Below, one piece after another: positions 1-11,536 of a stretch of DNA of 64,000 nt; the first letter of the stretch is position 1, and each line of letters begins with the position of its first letter. The DNA is from Erwinia aphidicola (lineage in GTDB: Bacteria > Pseudomonadota > Gammaproteobacteria > Enterobacterales > Enterobacteriaceae), in NCBI RefSeq assembly GCF_014773485.1, contig NZ_JACXBP010000002.1, positions 592,353 to 656,352 of the forward strand. The letters run 5' to 3'. The translations under genes and the position numbers were made by a program. The notes beneath the pieces are model-generated. The model was given only the letters and a program-made list of their open reading frames with translations, was not told where the DNA came from and did no database searches.

Positions 1-390
1 CCGGTGCGCAGCCTGATGTTCTCCTGCTTTTGCATGCTAAGCGGGACGCTGCTGCTGTTCCTGGTGCCGAACGTGATGACGCTGTTTACCGTGGTGTCGA
101 CGCTGGCGGCAATCCTGGTGATTTACAGCTGGGGGATGATTCTGGTGGCCTATCTGGTGTACCGCAAGCGCTGCCCGCAACTGCACCAGCGCTCGACGTT
201 TAAGATGCCGGCGGGGATTGTGATGAGCTGGCTAACCCTGCTGTTTTTCCTGTTCTCGCTGGTGGTGATGGTGTTTGACCCGGATACGCTGAGCGCGCTC
301 TGTGCAATGCCGCTGTGGTTTATCCTGCTGGCGTGGTTCTGGCGGGTGAAGCAGCGTCGGGAGCAGCAGCAGACCGCCACGGTTTTGTAA
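1..390 (+). CDS. Amino acid permease, C-terminal part (cut by window edge)
   Basis: Reading frame open from the first base to TAA at 388-390, giving about 129 residues with four hydrophobic stretches and a basic tail (RVKQRREQQQ). The segment around YLVYRKRCPQLHQRSTFKMP resembles the C-terminal part of APC/AAT-family amino acid:H+ symporters, closest in my memory to CycA (D-serine/D-alanine/glycine). The 5' part lies outside the window, so substrate and start cannot be decided. It converges on gdhA with only 55 bp between them, filled by a palindromic element. Confidence 0.7.
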   Translation, partial: PVRSLMFSCFCMLSGTLLLFLVPNVMTLFTVVSTLAAILVIYSWGMILVAYLVYRKRCPQLHQRSTFKMPAGIVMSWLTLLFFLFSLVVMVFDPDTLSALCAMPLWFILLAWFWRVKQRREQQQTATVL

Positions 391-399
391 TGGCCCGGC

Positions 400-426
400 G
401 GCCGATCGAAAAAGAGGATCGGCCCC
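400..426. repeat. Intergenic palindrome, class A (A-rich loop)
   Basis: Arms GGCCGATC and GATCGGCC around an A-rich loop (GAAAAAGAG), ending in CCCC. The exact reverse complement of all 27 bases recurs at 12412-12438. It lies between the convergent permease and gdhA 3' ends and could act as a two-way terminator; there is no long T run, so that is inference. Confidence 0.8.
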
Positions 427-445
427 GGCGGTGTGGTCATCGCGG

Positions 446-1789
446 TTACAGCACGCCCTGCGCCAGCATCGCGTCGGCGACTTTGACGAATCCGGCAATG
501 TTGGCGCCGCGCACGTAGTGCGTCTGCTTGCCCTCCCCGCCGTGCTCCACGCAGGCGTGGTGGATATCCAGCATGATATGTTGCAGGCGGATATCGACCT
601 TCTCCGCCTTCCAGCTCAGACGCGCGGCGTTCTGCGCCATCTCCAGCCCGGAAGTCGCTACCCCGCCCGCATTCGCTGCCTTGCCGGGCGCAAACAGCAC
701 GCCCGCATCAAGAAACGCATCGGTCGCCTGGATGGTGGTTGGCATGTTGGCACCTTCCGCCACCGCCTTCACGCCATTGGCAATCAGCAGACGGGCGGCA
801 GGTAGATCCAGCTCATTCTGCGTGGCGCACGGCAGCGCGATATCCACCGGCACGCTCCACGGCTGCTGCCCGGCGAGATACACCAGGTTGCGTTCGCGCG
901 CATACTCTTCCACGCTGCCGTATCGTTCGTTTTTGATCTCGGCCAGATGCGCCAGGCTCGCAGGCGTAAAGCCCGCTTCATCCACTACCGTGCCGCGTGA
1001 ATCCGACGCGGTCAGCACGCGCGCGCCCAGCGCCATCGCCTTTTCAATCGCATACTGCGCCACGTTGCCCGCGCCGGACACGGCAACCGTGCTGCCCTCA
1101 AAGCCCAGACCGTGGCGTTTCAGCATCGCGTCGGTAAAGTACACCAGGCCATAGCCGGTCGCTTCCGGGCGGATCAGGCTGCCGCCGAACGACAGTCCTT
1201 TGCCGGTGAACACGCAGGCGGTGTTATTCGATAACTTCTTCATCATCCCAGCCATAAATGCCACTTCGCGCCCGCCCACGCCGATATCCCCGGCCGGAAC
1301 GTCGGTATCCGGGCCAAGGTGGCGATACAGTTCGGTCATCAGCGCCTGACAGAAGCGCATCACTTCACCGTGACTTTTCCCTTTCGGGTTGAAGTCAGAA
1401 CCGCCCTTGCCACCGCCCATGGGTAACGTCGTCAGCGCATTTTTAAAGGTCTGCTCGAAGCCGAGGAACTTGAGGATCGACAGATTTACCGATGGATGAA
1501 AGCGCATCCCTCCTTTATACGGACCAATCGCCGAGCTGAACTGCACGCGCCACGCACGATTAACCTGTACCTGGCCTTTATCATCAACCCAGGACACGCG
1601 GAACTGAATAGCGCGCTCCGGCTCAACCAGCCGCTCCAGCAGCGCCTGCTGCTGATAGTGAGGGTTTTGTTCGAGGAATGGCCACAGGGAGGTGAATACT
1701 TCGCGCACCGCCTGCAGATACTCCGGCTGATGCGGATCGCGCTGCTGTAAAGAGGTGAGAAACGCTTCCAGAGAGGTAAAAGCTGTCAT
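446..1789 (-). CDS. gdhA: NADP-specific glutamate dehydrogenase
   Basis: 447 aa, the same length as E. coli GdhA. Catalyses reductive amination of 2-oxoglutarate to glutamate with ammonium and NADPH in the cytosol. The family signature LPMGGGKGGSDFNPKGKS is present, with the catalytic lysine at residue 128. An N-terminal dimerisation/substrate domain is followed by a Rossmann domain (VAVSGAGNVAQYA, about residue 235). AAGGAA lies 8 bases upstream of the ATG. Monocistronic, with 396 bp of upstream DNA that should hold its promoter. Confidence 0.97.
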   Translation of the reverse strand: MTAFTSLEAFLTSLQQRDPHQPEYLQAVREVFTSLWPFLEQNPHYQQQALLERLVEPERAIQFRVSWVDDKGQVQVNRAWRVQFSSAIGPYKGGMRFHPSVNLSILKFLGFEQTFKNALTTLPMGGGKGGSDFNPKGKSHGEVMRFCQALMTELYRHLGPDTDVPAGDIGVGGREVAFMAGMMKKLSNNTACVFTGKGLSFGGSLIRPEATGYGLVYFTDAMLKRHGLGFEGSTVAVSGAGNVAQYAIEKAMALGARVLTASDSRGTVVDEAGFTPASLAHLAEIKNERYGSVEEYARERNLVYLAGQQPWSVPVDIALPCATQNELDLPAARLLIANGVKAVAEGANMPTTIQATDAFLDAGVLFAPGKAANAGGVATSGLEMAQNAARLSWKAEKVDIRLQHIMLDIHHACVEHGGEGKQTHYVRGANIAGFVKVADAMLAQGVL

Positions 1790-2185
1790 AACAAATTCCT
1801 TATGCGAGATGAGCTAGCCCTGATGACATTCATTATTTTTCAGGATAATCAGAGGGATGATGAGGTTCCTTGCGCGACTATATCACCGCACTTTAAGGGT
1901 GCAATGAAAAAGTGATGAGTTGAAAAGCGCAGGGAAAAGCAGCAAAAATCGCGCAAAGCACCGCCAGCTCTGCCCTGGCGCCCCCTCAAGGCAGAGACGA
2001 CCGATAAGAAAAAGTTATGACCGAAATCGTGAGATAAACAGGGGTAATTGGCGCAGAGGCAGAAAAAGGGGACGTCATGATTTATCGATAAATGTAAACA
2101 TGAGAAATGGCGATTGCTCACCTGCTCATTACCGTGATTCGATGCACTCTCCCCCCGTTCCGTTCAATGAGTTGAATTAAGCCTA
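1790..2185. other. Divergent intergenic region gdhA / lipid kinase
   Basis: 396 bp between divergently transcribed genes. It should contain both promoters. I see no confident operator, RNA gene or ORF. No intergenic palindrome of the class A/B type is present here. Confidence 0.5.
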
Positions 2186-3100
2186 ATGAGAAATAACACC
2201 GATTCTGAGCCACGCAATCTGACCGCGCTGTTATTGATCAATGAGCATTCGCGCAATGGCAAAGCGCTACGCCAGCAGGCGAAACAGAGCCTGTCAGCGC
2301 ACCGCATCGACGTGATTGAACCGCCAAAAGAGGATCGCCGCAGCAGCAGTGACCTGATCCGCGCCTGGGCCGACGGCATTGATCTGGTGATTGTTGGCGG
2401 CGGTGACGGCAGCCTGAATGCCGCAGCGCCGGGGTTAATGAGCAGCGGCTTGCCGCTCGGCGTATTGCCGCTGGGTACCGCCAATGATTTTGCCCGCACG
2501 CTCGGCATCAGCAACGATCTGCATCAGGCGGTGAAAATTATTGCCGCCGGACATCGCCGGGAGGTCGATCTTGGCGAAGTTAATGGCCACCTGTTTTTCA
2601 ACGTCTCCAGCATCGGCTTTTCCGCCACGCTTGCCCGCCATCTGACCGCCGAATCGAAAAAGCGCTGGGGCACCTTCGGCTATGCGCTGGCCGCGTTTAA
2701 GCTGCTGAAACAGAGCCGCCCGTTTAGCGCCACCATCGAGCATGACGGCGTGACCGAGAAGGTGAAAACCGTGCAGGTTTCAGTCGGCAACGGGCGTTTT
2801 TACGGCGGCGGAATGACCGTGGAACAGAGTGCTGCCCCCGATGACGGATTGCTGGACGTGTACAGCCTGGAAGTGGCGCACTGGTGGCAGATGATCGCCC
2901 TGCTGCCTGCGCTGCGGCGCGGCACGCATGGCCGCTGGCGCAAGGTGCGCACGCTTTCCACCACTGCGCTGACGCTGACCACCCGTCGCCCGCATGATAT
3001 CAACGCCGACGGTGAGCTGATCGGGCAGACCCCTGCTCGCTTCACAATCAAAACTAAAGCTATTCAGGTGTTTGCGCCTGCGATAAAACCTGTTAATTGA
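2186..3100 (+). CDS. Diacylglycerol-kinase-fold lipid kinase (YegS-like)
   Basis: 304 aa. Carries the DAGK catalytic signatures: VGGGDGSLNAA (nucleotide-binding GGDG, about residue 72), PLGTANDFART (about residue 95), SVGNGRFYGGGM, and the DDGLLDV motif. Members phosphorylate lipid alcohols such as phosphatidylglycerol or diacylglycerol using ATP at the inner face of the membrane. No transmembrane segment is evident. The start has only a weak ribosome site, so a start slightly downstream is possible. The exact lipid substrate cannot be read from sequence, and I do not claim it is the yegS orthologue. Confidence 0.85.
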   Translation: MRNNTDSEPRNLTALLLINEHSRNGKALRQQAKQSLSAHRIDVIEPPKEDRRSSSDLIRAWADGIDLVIVGGGDGSLNAAAPGLMSSGLPLGVLPLGTANDFARTLGISNDLHQAVKIIAAGHRREVDLGEVNGHLFFNVSSIGFSATLARHLTAESKKRWGTFGYALAAFKLLKQSRPFSATIEHDGVTEKVKTVQVSVGNGRFYGGGMTVEQSAAPDDGLLDVYSLEVAHWWQMIALLPALRRGTHGRWRKVRTLSTTALTLTTRRPHDINADGELIGQTPARFTIKTKAIQVFAPAIKPVN

Positions 3101-3138
3101 CCTTAAATTTCAATCCGGAGATTGAAAACATCCTCGTT

Positions 3139-3167
3139 TTGACGAGTGATGGTTATTTGTACATAAT
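3139..3167 (+). promoter_or_regulatory. Sigma-70 promoter for the DUF4160/DUF2442 pair
   Basis: TTGACG at 3139-3144, a 17-base spacer and CATAAT at 3162-3167. It lies 28 bases upstream of the DUF4160 start, so the gene pair is probably expressed independently of the upstream kinase. Confidence 0.65.
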
Positions 3168-3194
3168 CGTACTGTCTTCAAGGAGGAAGCTGCG

Positions 3195-3437
3195 ATGCCC
3201 GTGATACTGAGAATCGATGGATTCAAATTTTTTTTCTATTCGAACGAGGGGAATCCTCTTGAGCCGGCCCACATTCACGTGATGAAATCAGGTAGTGAAG
3301 CTAAGTTTTGGCTGACTCCCTGTGTAGCTCTGGCCAGCAATAATGGCTTTCACTCACGAATACTTAGAGAGCTCATTGAGCTCACCGAACAAAACCACAC
3401 AGTGTTTCTGGAGGCCTGGAATGACTACTTCAGCTAA
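3195..3437 (+). CDS. DUF4160 family protein
   Basis: 80 aa, preceded by a near-perfect ribosome site (AAGGAGG, 7 bases upstream). Matches the small DUF4160 family: the N-terminal pattern MPVILRIDGFKFFFYSNEGN followed by EPAHIHV is diagnostic. Function is not established. The family is usually coded next to DUF2442, as here, where the two genes overlap by 17 bp in different frames. This translational coupling and the private promoter give a toxin-antitoxin-like architecture. Base composition is less GC-rich than the flanking genes, which suggests acquisition. Confidence 0.85.
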   Translation: MPVILRIDGFKFFFYSNEGNPLEPAHIHVMKSGSEAKFWLTPCVALASNNGFHSRILRELIELTEQNHTVFLEAWNDYFS

Positions 3438-3669
3438 AAGTGTCAGATTCGATGAGGCCACCATGTGGGTCGAACTCAACGATGCCCGCACGATCGGCGT
3501 GCCTCTGGCGTGGTTTCCACGTTTGTTAGATGCCACCCCAGATCAGCGGAATAACTACGAGCTGAGTCCTGTTGGGATTCACTGGGATGAGCTGGATGAA
3601 GATATTTCTGTCGCAGGACTCCTTAAAGGCCGAGGTGATGTTACACACCGCCCTCATCATGTAGCCTGA
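3421..3669 (+). CDS. DUF2442 domain protein
   Basis: 82 aa starting at the ATG inside the end of the DUF4160 gene (17-bp overlap). A longer frame exists upstream, but it would run antiparallel in sense to the DUF4160 gene product, and GGAGG sits just before 3421. The body (VRFDEATMWVELNDARTIGV, then PLAWFPRLLDATPDQRNNYE and GIHWDELDEDISVAGLL) matches the DUF2442 fold. Role unknown; partner of DUF4160 in many genomes. An antitoxin-like role is inference. Confidence 0.85.
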   Translation: MTTSAKSVRFDEATMWVELNDARTIGVPLAWFPRLLDATPDQRNNYELSPVGIHWDELDEDISVAGLLKGRGDVTHRPHHVA

Positions 3670-3721
3670 AAGCGCCTCCGCGCTGGGCGGGCTGATTGAG
3701 CCCCCGTCATCAGCTGAAAAC

Positions 3722-3755
3722 AAAAAGCCCCGCATTGGCATGCGGGGCTTTTTTT
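3722..3755. terminator. Bidirectional rho-independent terminator after ssb
   Basis: Stem AAAAGCCCCGCAT / ATGCGGGGCTTTT with a short loop, followed by a T run on the plus strand and preceded by an A run that becomes a T run on the minus strand. It can end transcripts of ssb (minus) and of the DUF2442 gene (plus). Confidence 0.9.
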
Positions 3756-3778
3756 GACTCGCTGACGACGCTGTCAAA

Positions 3779-4327
3779 TCAGAAAGGGATGTCGTCATCG
3801 AAGTCCATTGGTGGCTCGTTGTTAGCAGGTGCGCTGTTCTGCTGTGGAGCCTGCTGCGGACGGGACTGCTGTGCGCCGCCGCTGAACTGGTTGCCGCCCT
3901 GTGGCTGCTGAGGCTGGCCCCAACCGTTGTTGTTGCCTGCGCCCTGACCGCCGCCTGCTGGAGCACCGCCGCCCTGAGCACGACCGCCCAGCATCTGCAT
4001 GGTGCCGCCAACGTTAACCACAACTTCGGTGGTGTACTTCTCAACGCCAGCCTGGTCAGTCCATTTACGGGTCTGCAGTGCGCCTTCGATATAAACCTGA
4101 GAGCCTTTACGCAGGTATTCACCGGCCACTTCAGCCAGCTTGCCGAACAGCACAACGCGGTGCCATTCAGTTTTCTCTTTGGTTTCGCCGGTCTGCTTGT
4201 CGCGCCAGGATTCGGAGGTAGCCAGAGTGATGTTGGCAACGGCACCGCCATTCGGCATGTAGCGAACTTCCGGGTCCTGCCCCAGATTTCCGACTAAAAT
4301 TACTTTGTTTACGCCTCTGCTGGCCAT
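3779..4327 (-). CDS. ssb: Single-stranded DNA-binding protein
   Basis: 182 aa (E. coli 178). N-terminal OB fold ([20 protein letters not shown], about residues 1-110), then a Gly/Gln/Pro-rich disordered linker, then the conserved acidic tip MDFDDDIPF that docks repair and replication partners. Binds ssDNA as a tetramer. Transcribed divergently from uvrA with a shared 251-bp control region, as in E. coli. Confidence 0.98.
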   Translation of the reverse strand: MASRGVNKVILVGNLGQDPEVRYMPNGGAVANITLATSESWRDKQTGETKEKTEWHRVVLFGKLAEVAGEYLRKGSQVYIEGALQTRKWTDQAGVEKYTTEVVVNVGGTMQMLGGRAQGGGAPAGGGQGAGNNNGWGQPQQPQGGNQFSGGAQQSRPQQAPQQNSAPANNEPPMDFDDDIPF

Positions 4328-4479
4328 GTTGCTCTCTCCGGTTAATGTTCGTTCTCTAAGTCTAGGCGCAAAATTCTATCATGGGCTACCCTGAGATCCT
4401 ACATTTAGGAGACGCCTCGAAAAAGGCTTACTTTCGTTGCAGCGTTGCATCAGTTTGCATGGCACTTCAGGGCAAAACA

Positions 4480-4495
4480 CTGGTTATCCATTCAG
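4480..4495. promoter_or_regulatory. Degenerate LexA (SOS) box in the ssb/uvrA region
   Basis: CTGGTTATCCATTCAG follows CTG-N10-CAG and differs from the consensus CTGT-N8-ACAG at two inner positions. It sits where the E. coli uvrA box sits, overlapping the probable -35 region of a uvrA promoter with -10 CATAAT at 4508-4513. Expected to give SOS induction of uvrA. Confidence 0.7.
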
Positions 4496-4578
4496 GTTTT
4501 TTTGTGCCATAATGACACGTTTCTTTCTGGCCGTGCCGGGCAGGCATGGTGAGGTTTGTGCTAATCCGGGAATTGTGA

Positions 4579-7407
<2,829 letters not shown>

Positions 7408-7415
7408 TAACCGAC

Positions 7416-7435
7416 GGGCGAGGCATGCCTCGCCC
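7416..7435. repeat. Intergenic palindrome, class B (GGCATGCC core)
   Basis: GGGCGAGGCATGCCTCGCCC, a perfect 20-bp palindrome 8 bp after the uvrA stop. May work as the uvrA 3' end structure. Confidence 0.8.
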
Positions 7436-7459
7436 CTGGCTTATACCCGCCGCAATCCC

Positions 7460-7487
7460 GTACGGGTCGGGCACGCCTGCCCCGCTA
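7460..7487. repeat. Intergenic palindrome, class B, degenerate
   Basis: GTACGGGTCGGGCACGCCTG followed by CCCCGCTAC. Same layout as the class B elements, with several mismatches between the arms; it looks like a decayed copy. Confidence 0.55.
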
Positions 7488-7550
7488 CTGTCAGCCCTGG
7501 TTTTCCCCGCTATTTGCTGCACTTTTCTTACAATTACCACAAAATCTTGC

Positions 7551-7569
7551 AGGATCAGGCAAGACTTAG
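7551..7569 (+). promoter_or_regulatory. Possible regulator-binding site upstream of the alcohol dehydrogenase
   Basis: TCTTGC-AGGATCAG-GCAAGA, a 6-bp inverted repeat lying about 140 bp upstream of the dehydrogenase start. I recall sites with a GGATC-GGCAAG pattern upstream of oxidoreductases controlled by AraC-family regulators, but the regulator here is not identified and the site is a suggestion only. The rest of 7488-7707 shows nothing I can name. Confidence 0.3.
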
Positions 7570-7707
7570 CGAGTTTTGGATATACCCGTTACGCCGTTGA
7601 GTGACTATGCTTAACCTTCATCTTTTTGCGGAGAAGGCCCGCTTTTCCTGCTGCCTGCTCCCGCCATTACGGCCACTGCGCCACATCATCCACAACTGGA
7701 GAGACCA

Positions 7708-8760
7708 ATGAATATTACGCATGCTTATGCCGCTCAGGACGCAAAATCTCCGCTGGCTCCGTTTGAATTTAAACCGCGCGAACTGCGTGAACATGATGTG
7801 CAGATTGAAGTGCAGTACTGCGGCGTGTGCCACTCTGACCTGCACCAGGCGCGCAATGAATGGCGCAACACGATCTTCCCGGTGGTGCCAGGCCACGAGA
7901 TTGTTGGCCGCGTGACGGCAGTCGGCGCGCACGGCCATAAATACAAAGTTGGCGATCTGGTCGGCGTAGGCTGTATGGTCGACTCCTGTCGCACCTGCGA
8001 CAGCTGTAAAGAGGATCTTGAGCAGTACTGCGAAGAGGGTTTCGTCGGCACCTACAACGGTAAAGACCGCACCAGCGGCGATATCACCTACGGCGGTTAC
8101 TCGACTCAAGTGGTCGTACACGAAGACTTCGTGCTGCGCGTGCCGGAAAATCTTGATCCGGCCGGTGCTGCTCCGCTGCTGTGCGCGGGTATCACCACCT
8201 TCTCCCCACTACACCACTGGGGCGTTGGCCCGGGCAAAAAAGTTGGTATCGTTGGCCTTGGCGGACTGGGTCATATGGGCGTGAAAATTGCTCATGCGAT
8301 GGGTGCGCACGTGGTGCTCTTCACTACTTCGCCTTCTAAAGTAGAAGACGGTAAGCGCCTGGGCGCCGATGAAGTGGTGATCTCGAAAGATGCCGATCAG
8401 ATGGCGCAGCACACCAACAGCTTCGACTTCATTCTTAACACCGTTGCTGCTCAGCACGATCTCAACCCGTTTATCAACCTGCTGCGCCGCGATGGCACCA
8501 TGACGCTGGTTGGCGTGCCGGAGCATGACCATCCGTCAACGCAGGTGGTTAATATGATCTTCAAACGCCGCAGCGTGGCAGGATCGCTGATCGGTGGGAT
8601 CAAAGAGACGCAGGAGATGCTGGATTTCTGTGGTAAGCACAACATCACTTCCGATATCGAGATGATTAAGATCGATCAGATCAATGAGGCCTACGAGCGT
8701 ATGCTGAAAAGCGACGTGAAGTACCGTTTCGTGATCGATATCGATTCACTGCGCGCATAA
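7708..8760 (+). CDS. Zinc-dependent NADP(H) alcohol dehydrogenase / aldehyde reductase (YahK/CAD type)
   Basis: 350 aa medium-chain dehydrogenase. Catalytic zinc ligands: Cys in CGVCHSD (C41) and PGHE (H63). The structural zinc site has C94, C97, C100 and C108. Rossmann motif GIVGLGGLGHMGV at about residue 178, followed by TTSPSK, the type of loop that accepts NADP. The family reduces a broad range of aldehydes to alcohols; YahK of E. coli is the closest described relative I can name. GGAGAG lies 6 bases before the ATG. Stands alone, convergent with yjbR. Confidence 0.88.
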   Translation: MNITHAYAAQDAKSPLAPFEFKPRELREHDVQIEVQYCGVCHSDLHQARNEWRNTIFPVVPGHEIVGRVTAVGAHGHKYKVGDLVGVGCMVDSCRTCDSCKEDLEQYCEEGFVGTYNGKDRTSGDITYGGYSTQVVVHEDFVLRVPENLDPAGAAPLLCAGITTFSPLHHWGVGPGKKVGIVGLGGLGHMGVKIAHAMGAHVVLFTTSPSKVEDGKRLGADEVVISKDADQMAQHTNSFDFILNTVAAQHDLNPFINLLRRDGTMTLVGVPEHDHPSTQVVNMIFKRRSVAGSLIGGIKETQEMLDFCGKHNITSDIEMIKIDQINEAYERMLKSDVKYRFVIDIDSLRA

Positions 8761-8782
8761 GCACGGCGTTCCTCTGTGAGAC

Positions 8783-8810
8783 GGGCGGACCGAAACAAAA
8801 GGTCCGCCCC
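8783..8810. repeat. Intergenic palindrome, class A
   Basis: Arms GGGCGGACC / GGTCCGCCC with loop GAAACAAAA, followed by CTACAG. Lies between the convergent dehydrogenase and yjbR 3' ends. Confidence 0.8.
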
Positions 8811-8837
8811 TACAGGTTTCCTGGAGGTCAACACCCG

Positions 8838-9161
8838 TTATAACTGTTTCTGGATCTGCTGCAGCGATGCATCGACCAGATAATAGATCTGTGAATCTTT
8901 AAGCGAACCGTCGAGCAGTACGGTGTTCCAGTGCGATGGATTGAGGTGCGCGCTGGGATGCACATCGCTGTGCTGCTCGCGGATCAACTCCGCCAGCGCC
9001 GGGCTGCACTTCAGTGCCACCGCCGGGTGGCCATCAATCTCGTGCACCATGGCAAACATCACATCATCGACCTTAATCTGCGTGGCTTTCCAGTCGCTGT
9101 GCACGCTCTGCTGCGCGCCGGGTTTGTTCATGCAGTAGGTGAGCAAATCGGAAACCGTCAT
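8838..9161 (-). CDS. yjbR: MmcQ/YjbR family protein
   Basis: 107 aa. Matches the YjbR double-wing DNA-binding-like fold: MTVSDLLTYCMNKPGA at the start, KVDDVMFAMV, VALKCSP, and LNPSHWNTVLLDG near the end. Biological role not established. It follows yjbQ with a 2-bp gap, so the two are probably one transcription unit, as in E. coli. Confidence 0.9.
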   Translation of the reverse strand: MTVSDLLTYCMNKPGAQQSVHSDWKATQIKVDDVMFAMVHEIDGHPAVALKCSPALAELIREQHSDVHPSAHLNPSHWNTVLLDGSLKDSQIYYLVDASLQQIQKQL

Positions 9162-9163
9162 AA

Positions 9164-9583
9164 TTAATCATCCCCCTGTAAAGTGGCGACAATGCGCCGC
9201 TGCCCGCCGTGAATACGGTGTTCACCAAGATAAATCCCCTGCCAGGTCCCCAGCAGCAGACGCCCGCGGCTGACCGGCAGCATCAGCGAGGTGCCCAGCA
9301 GTGAGGACTTGATGTGGGCGGGCATATCGTCGGCCCCTTCGTAATCGTGCTGATACGGCGCATCTTCCGGTATCGTGCGCAGGAAATGCTGCTCCATATC
9401 GGCACGGACCGTTGGGTCGCAGTTCTCATTCAGCGTCAGTGAGGCGGAAGTGTGCTGCAACAGCAGGTGCAACAGCCCGGTCTGAACATCCGCTAAGCGG
9501 CGCAGCTCTGCGAGGATTTCGTCAGTAACCAGATGAAATCCGCGTGGTTTTTCGTTCAGGGTAAGGGTTTGCTGATACCACAT
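9164..9583 (-). CDS. yjbQ: YjbQ / UPF0047 family protein
   Basis: 139 aa (E. coli 138). Contains the family signature region [20 protein letters not shown] and the C-terminal [16 protein letters not shown]. The conserved His and Asp residues suggest a metal-dependent enzyme; some members complement thiamine-phosphate synthase mutants, but the physiological reaction is unclear. Promoter-proximal gene of the yjbQ-yjbR pair. Confidence 0.92.
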   Translation of the reverse strand: MWYQQTLTLNEKPRGFHLVTDEILAELRRLADVQTGLLHLLLQHTSASLTLNENCDPTVRADMEQHFLRTIPEDAPYQHDYEGADDMPAHIKSSLLGTSLMLPVSRGRLLLGTWQGIYLGEHRIHGGQRRIVATLQGDD

Positions 9584-9652
9584 GATACGGCTCCTTAACT
9601 TATCGGTTCCGTTAAGTGTGCAGCAAGTGGCGAAAAGGTAAACCTGAAAAGG

Positions 9653-9682
9653 GAAAAACTGTGGCCGGGCAGCCCCGGCCAG
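9653..9682 (-). terminator. Rho-independent terminator after tyrB
   Basis: On the minus strand, CTGGCCGGGGCTGCCCGGCC forms a strong GC stem and is followed by ACAGTTTTTCCC. It lies just past the tyrB stop. Confidence 0.8.
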
Positions 9683-9688
9683 CAGAAA

Positions 9689-10882
9689 TTACATCACGGC
9701 GGCGAAGGCTTCCGCTACCTGATGCACGTTGTTGCGGTTGAGACCGGCCATGCAGACGCGGCCGCTGGCGATCAGATAGACACCAAACTCGTTACGCAGG
9801 CGATCAACCTGTGCAGCGCTCAGGCCGGTGTAGCTGAACATACCGCGCTGCTTGAGCAGGAAGTCGAAGTTCTTGCCCGGCACCGCCTGAGTCAGCGCGT
9901 CCACCAGCACCTGGCGCATCTCAATAATACGCAGGCGCATCGCTTCCACTTCCGCCAGCCAGCTGGCCTTCAGCTCAGGGTTATTCAGCACGCAGGAAAC
10001 CACCTGCGCCCCGAAGTTTGGCGGGCTGGAGTAGTTGCGGCGCACGGTGGCCTTCAGCTGGCCCAGTACGCGGGCGGCTTCTTCGGCGTCATCGCAGACG
10101 ATTGACAGACCGCCAACGCGCTCGCCGTACAGCGAGAAGATTTTCGAGAATGAGTTACTGACCAGCGCTGGCAGGCCCGCTGCGGCGATGCTGCGAATAG
10201 CGTAGGCATCTTCCTCCATGCCGCCGCCAAAGCCCTGATAGGCGATGTCGAGGAACGGGATCAGCTCGCGGTCTTTCAGCACCCTGGTCACTTCATCCCA
10301 CTGCGCATTAGTCAGGTCAGCACCGGTTGGGTTGTGACAGCACGGATGCAGCAGCACGATGCTTTGCGCCGGCAGCGTACTGAGTTTTTCCAGCAGCGCA
10401 TCAAACTTCACGCCGTTGGTTGCCGTGTCGTACCACGGGTAGGTATTTACGGTGAAACCGGCACCGTTGAAGATGGCGATATGGTTTTCCCACGTCGGAT
10501 CGCTGACCCACACCTGCGAATTCGGGAAGTAGAACTTCAGGAAGTCGGCACCGACTTTCAGCGCACCGGAACCGCCCAGCGTCTGAATAGTGGCGATGCG
10601 GCCCGCTTTCAGTACCGGGTGCTCGGCGCCGAACAGCAAAGGTGCGATGGCGCTGCGGTAAGGCGGCAGCCCTTCCATCGGCAGATAGAGCGAGGCGGCC
10701 TGCGGCTGGGCGTGCAGCTGCTCTTCAGCGGCGGCAACAGCCTGCATCTGTGGGATCACACCCTGCTCGTTGTAGTACAGACCAATGCTCAGGTTGACCT
10801 TGTGCGGGCGGGCATCCTGCTTGAAGGTTTCCATCAGGGAGAGGATCGGGTCGCCAGCGTAGGCATCAACGTTTTGAAACAC
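9689..10882 (-). CDS. tyrB: Aromatic-amino-acid aminotransferase
   Basis: 397 aa from a GTG start, exactly the E. coli length. An in-frame ATG lies five codons upstream, but the GTG (then [11 protein letters not shown]) has GGAG at proper distance and matches the family N-terminus. Fold-type I PLP enzyme; the PLP lysine is in [15 protein letters not shown] and the substrate-carboxylate Arg region is near the C-terminus. Makes Tyr and Phe from their keto acids and can act on Leu. The YitT gene lies 39 bp upstream, so partial read-through is likely. Confidence 0.95.
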   Translation of the reverse strand: MFQNVDAYAGDPILSLMETFKQDARPHKVNLSIGLYYNEQGVIPQMQAVAAAEEQLHAQPQAASLYLPMEGLPPYRSAIAPLLFGAEHPVLKAGRIATIQTLGGSGALKVGADFLKFYFPNSQVWVSDPTWENHIAIFNGAGFTVNTYPWYDTATNGVKFDALLEKLSTLPAQSIVLLHPCCHNPTGADLTNAQWDEVTRVLKDRELIPFLDIAYQGFGGGMEEDAYAIRSIAAAGLPALVSNSFSKIFSLYGERVGGLSIVCDDAEEAARVLGQLKATVRRNYSSPPNFGAQVVSCVLNNPELKASWLAEVEAMRLRIIEMRQVLVDALTQAVPGKNFDFLLKQRGMFSYTGLSAAQVDRLRNEFGVYLIASGRVCMAGLNRNNVHQVAEAFAAVM

Positions 10883-10921
10883 GGTGCAAATCTCCATTAA
10901 ATAATCAATAATTTCAGCGAC

Positions 10922-11536
10922 TCAGACGAAATAGCGGCCAGGGCGATGGTTCATGGCGATAATCAGGTTGAGCACCACGGCTCCGGCAATTGAGGCTGCC
11001 AGCATCTCGCGTGAGACCACAAACAGCGAGGCCAGCACCACGCAGGTATCGACCACCATCTGCAATTTTCCGGCACGGATACCGTAACGGTCCTGCAGCC
11101 ACAGCGCCAGAATATTGATGCCGCCAAGGCTGGCCTTATGGCGAAATAACACTATAAACCCAATTCCCATCACCACGTTACCGAACAGTGTCGCATAAAA
11201 GGGATCCAGCGCGGAAAAATGGATAAATAACGGGTGCAGGTGGCTGAAGAGCGAAACCAGCGCCACGGCAGAGAAGGTTTTTACAGTGAATGCCCATCCC
11301 ATGCGCCTGACCGCCAGCCAGTAGAACGGGATGTTAATCAGAAAGAAAGCGAGGCCAAAAGAGGTTTTGCTCAGGTAACTGATGAGAAAGGCAATGCCTG
11401 CAGTGCTGCCGGTTAACGCCCCGGCCTGTTTTAACAGGGTAACACCAAAGGAGACCATCAGAGTGCCGAGCACGATAGCCAGCACATCTTCCAGCAGGGT
11501 ATGGGGGATTTTGACAGGGTGTACCACGTTGTCCAT
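10922..11536 (-). CDS. YitT family integral membrane protein
   Basis: 204 aa with about five hydrophobic segments. The N-terminal region (GTLMVSFGVTLLKQAGALTG, then STAGIAFLISYLS) and HKASLGGINILALWLQD are typical of the YitT/DUF161 family. Transport substrate and function unknown. Located between an Lrp-type regulator and tyrB where E. coli has alr, so this is a lineage-specific arrangement. The regulator upstream may control it. Confidence 0.8.
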   Translation of the reverse strand: MDNVVHPVKIPHTLLEDVLAIVLGTLMVSFGVTLLKQAGALTGSTAGIAFLISYLSKTSFGLAFFLINIPFYWLAVRRMGWAFTVKTFSAVALVSLFSHLHPLFIHFSALDPFYATLFGNVVMGIGFIVLFRHKASLGGINILALWLQDRYGIRAGKLQMVVDTCVVLASLFVVSREMLAASIAGAVVLNLIIAMNHRPGRYFV

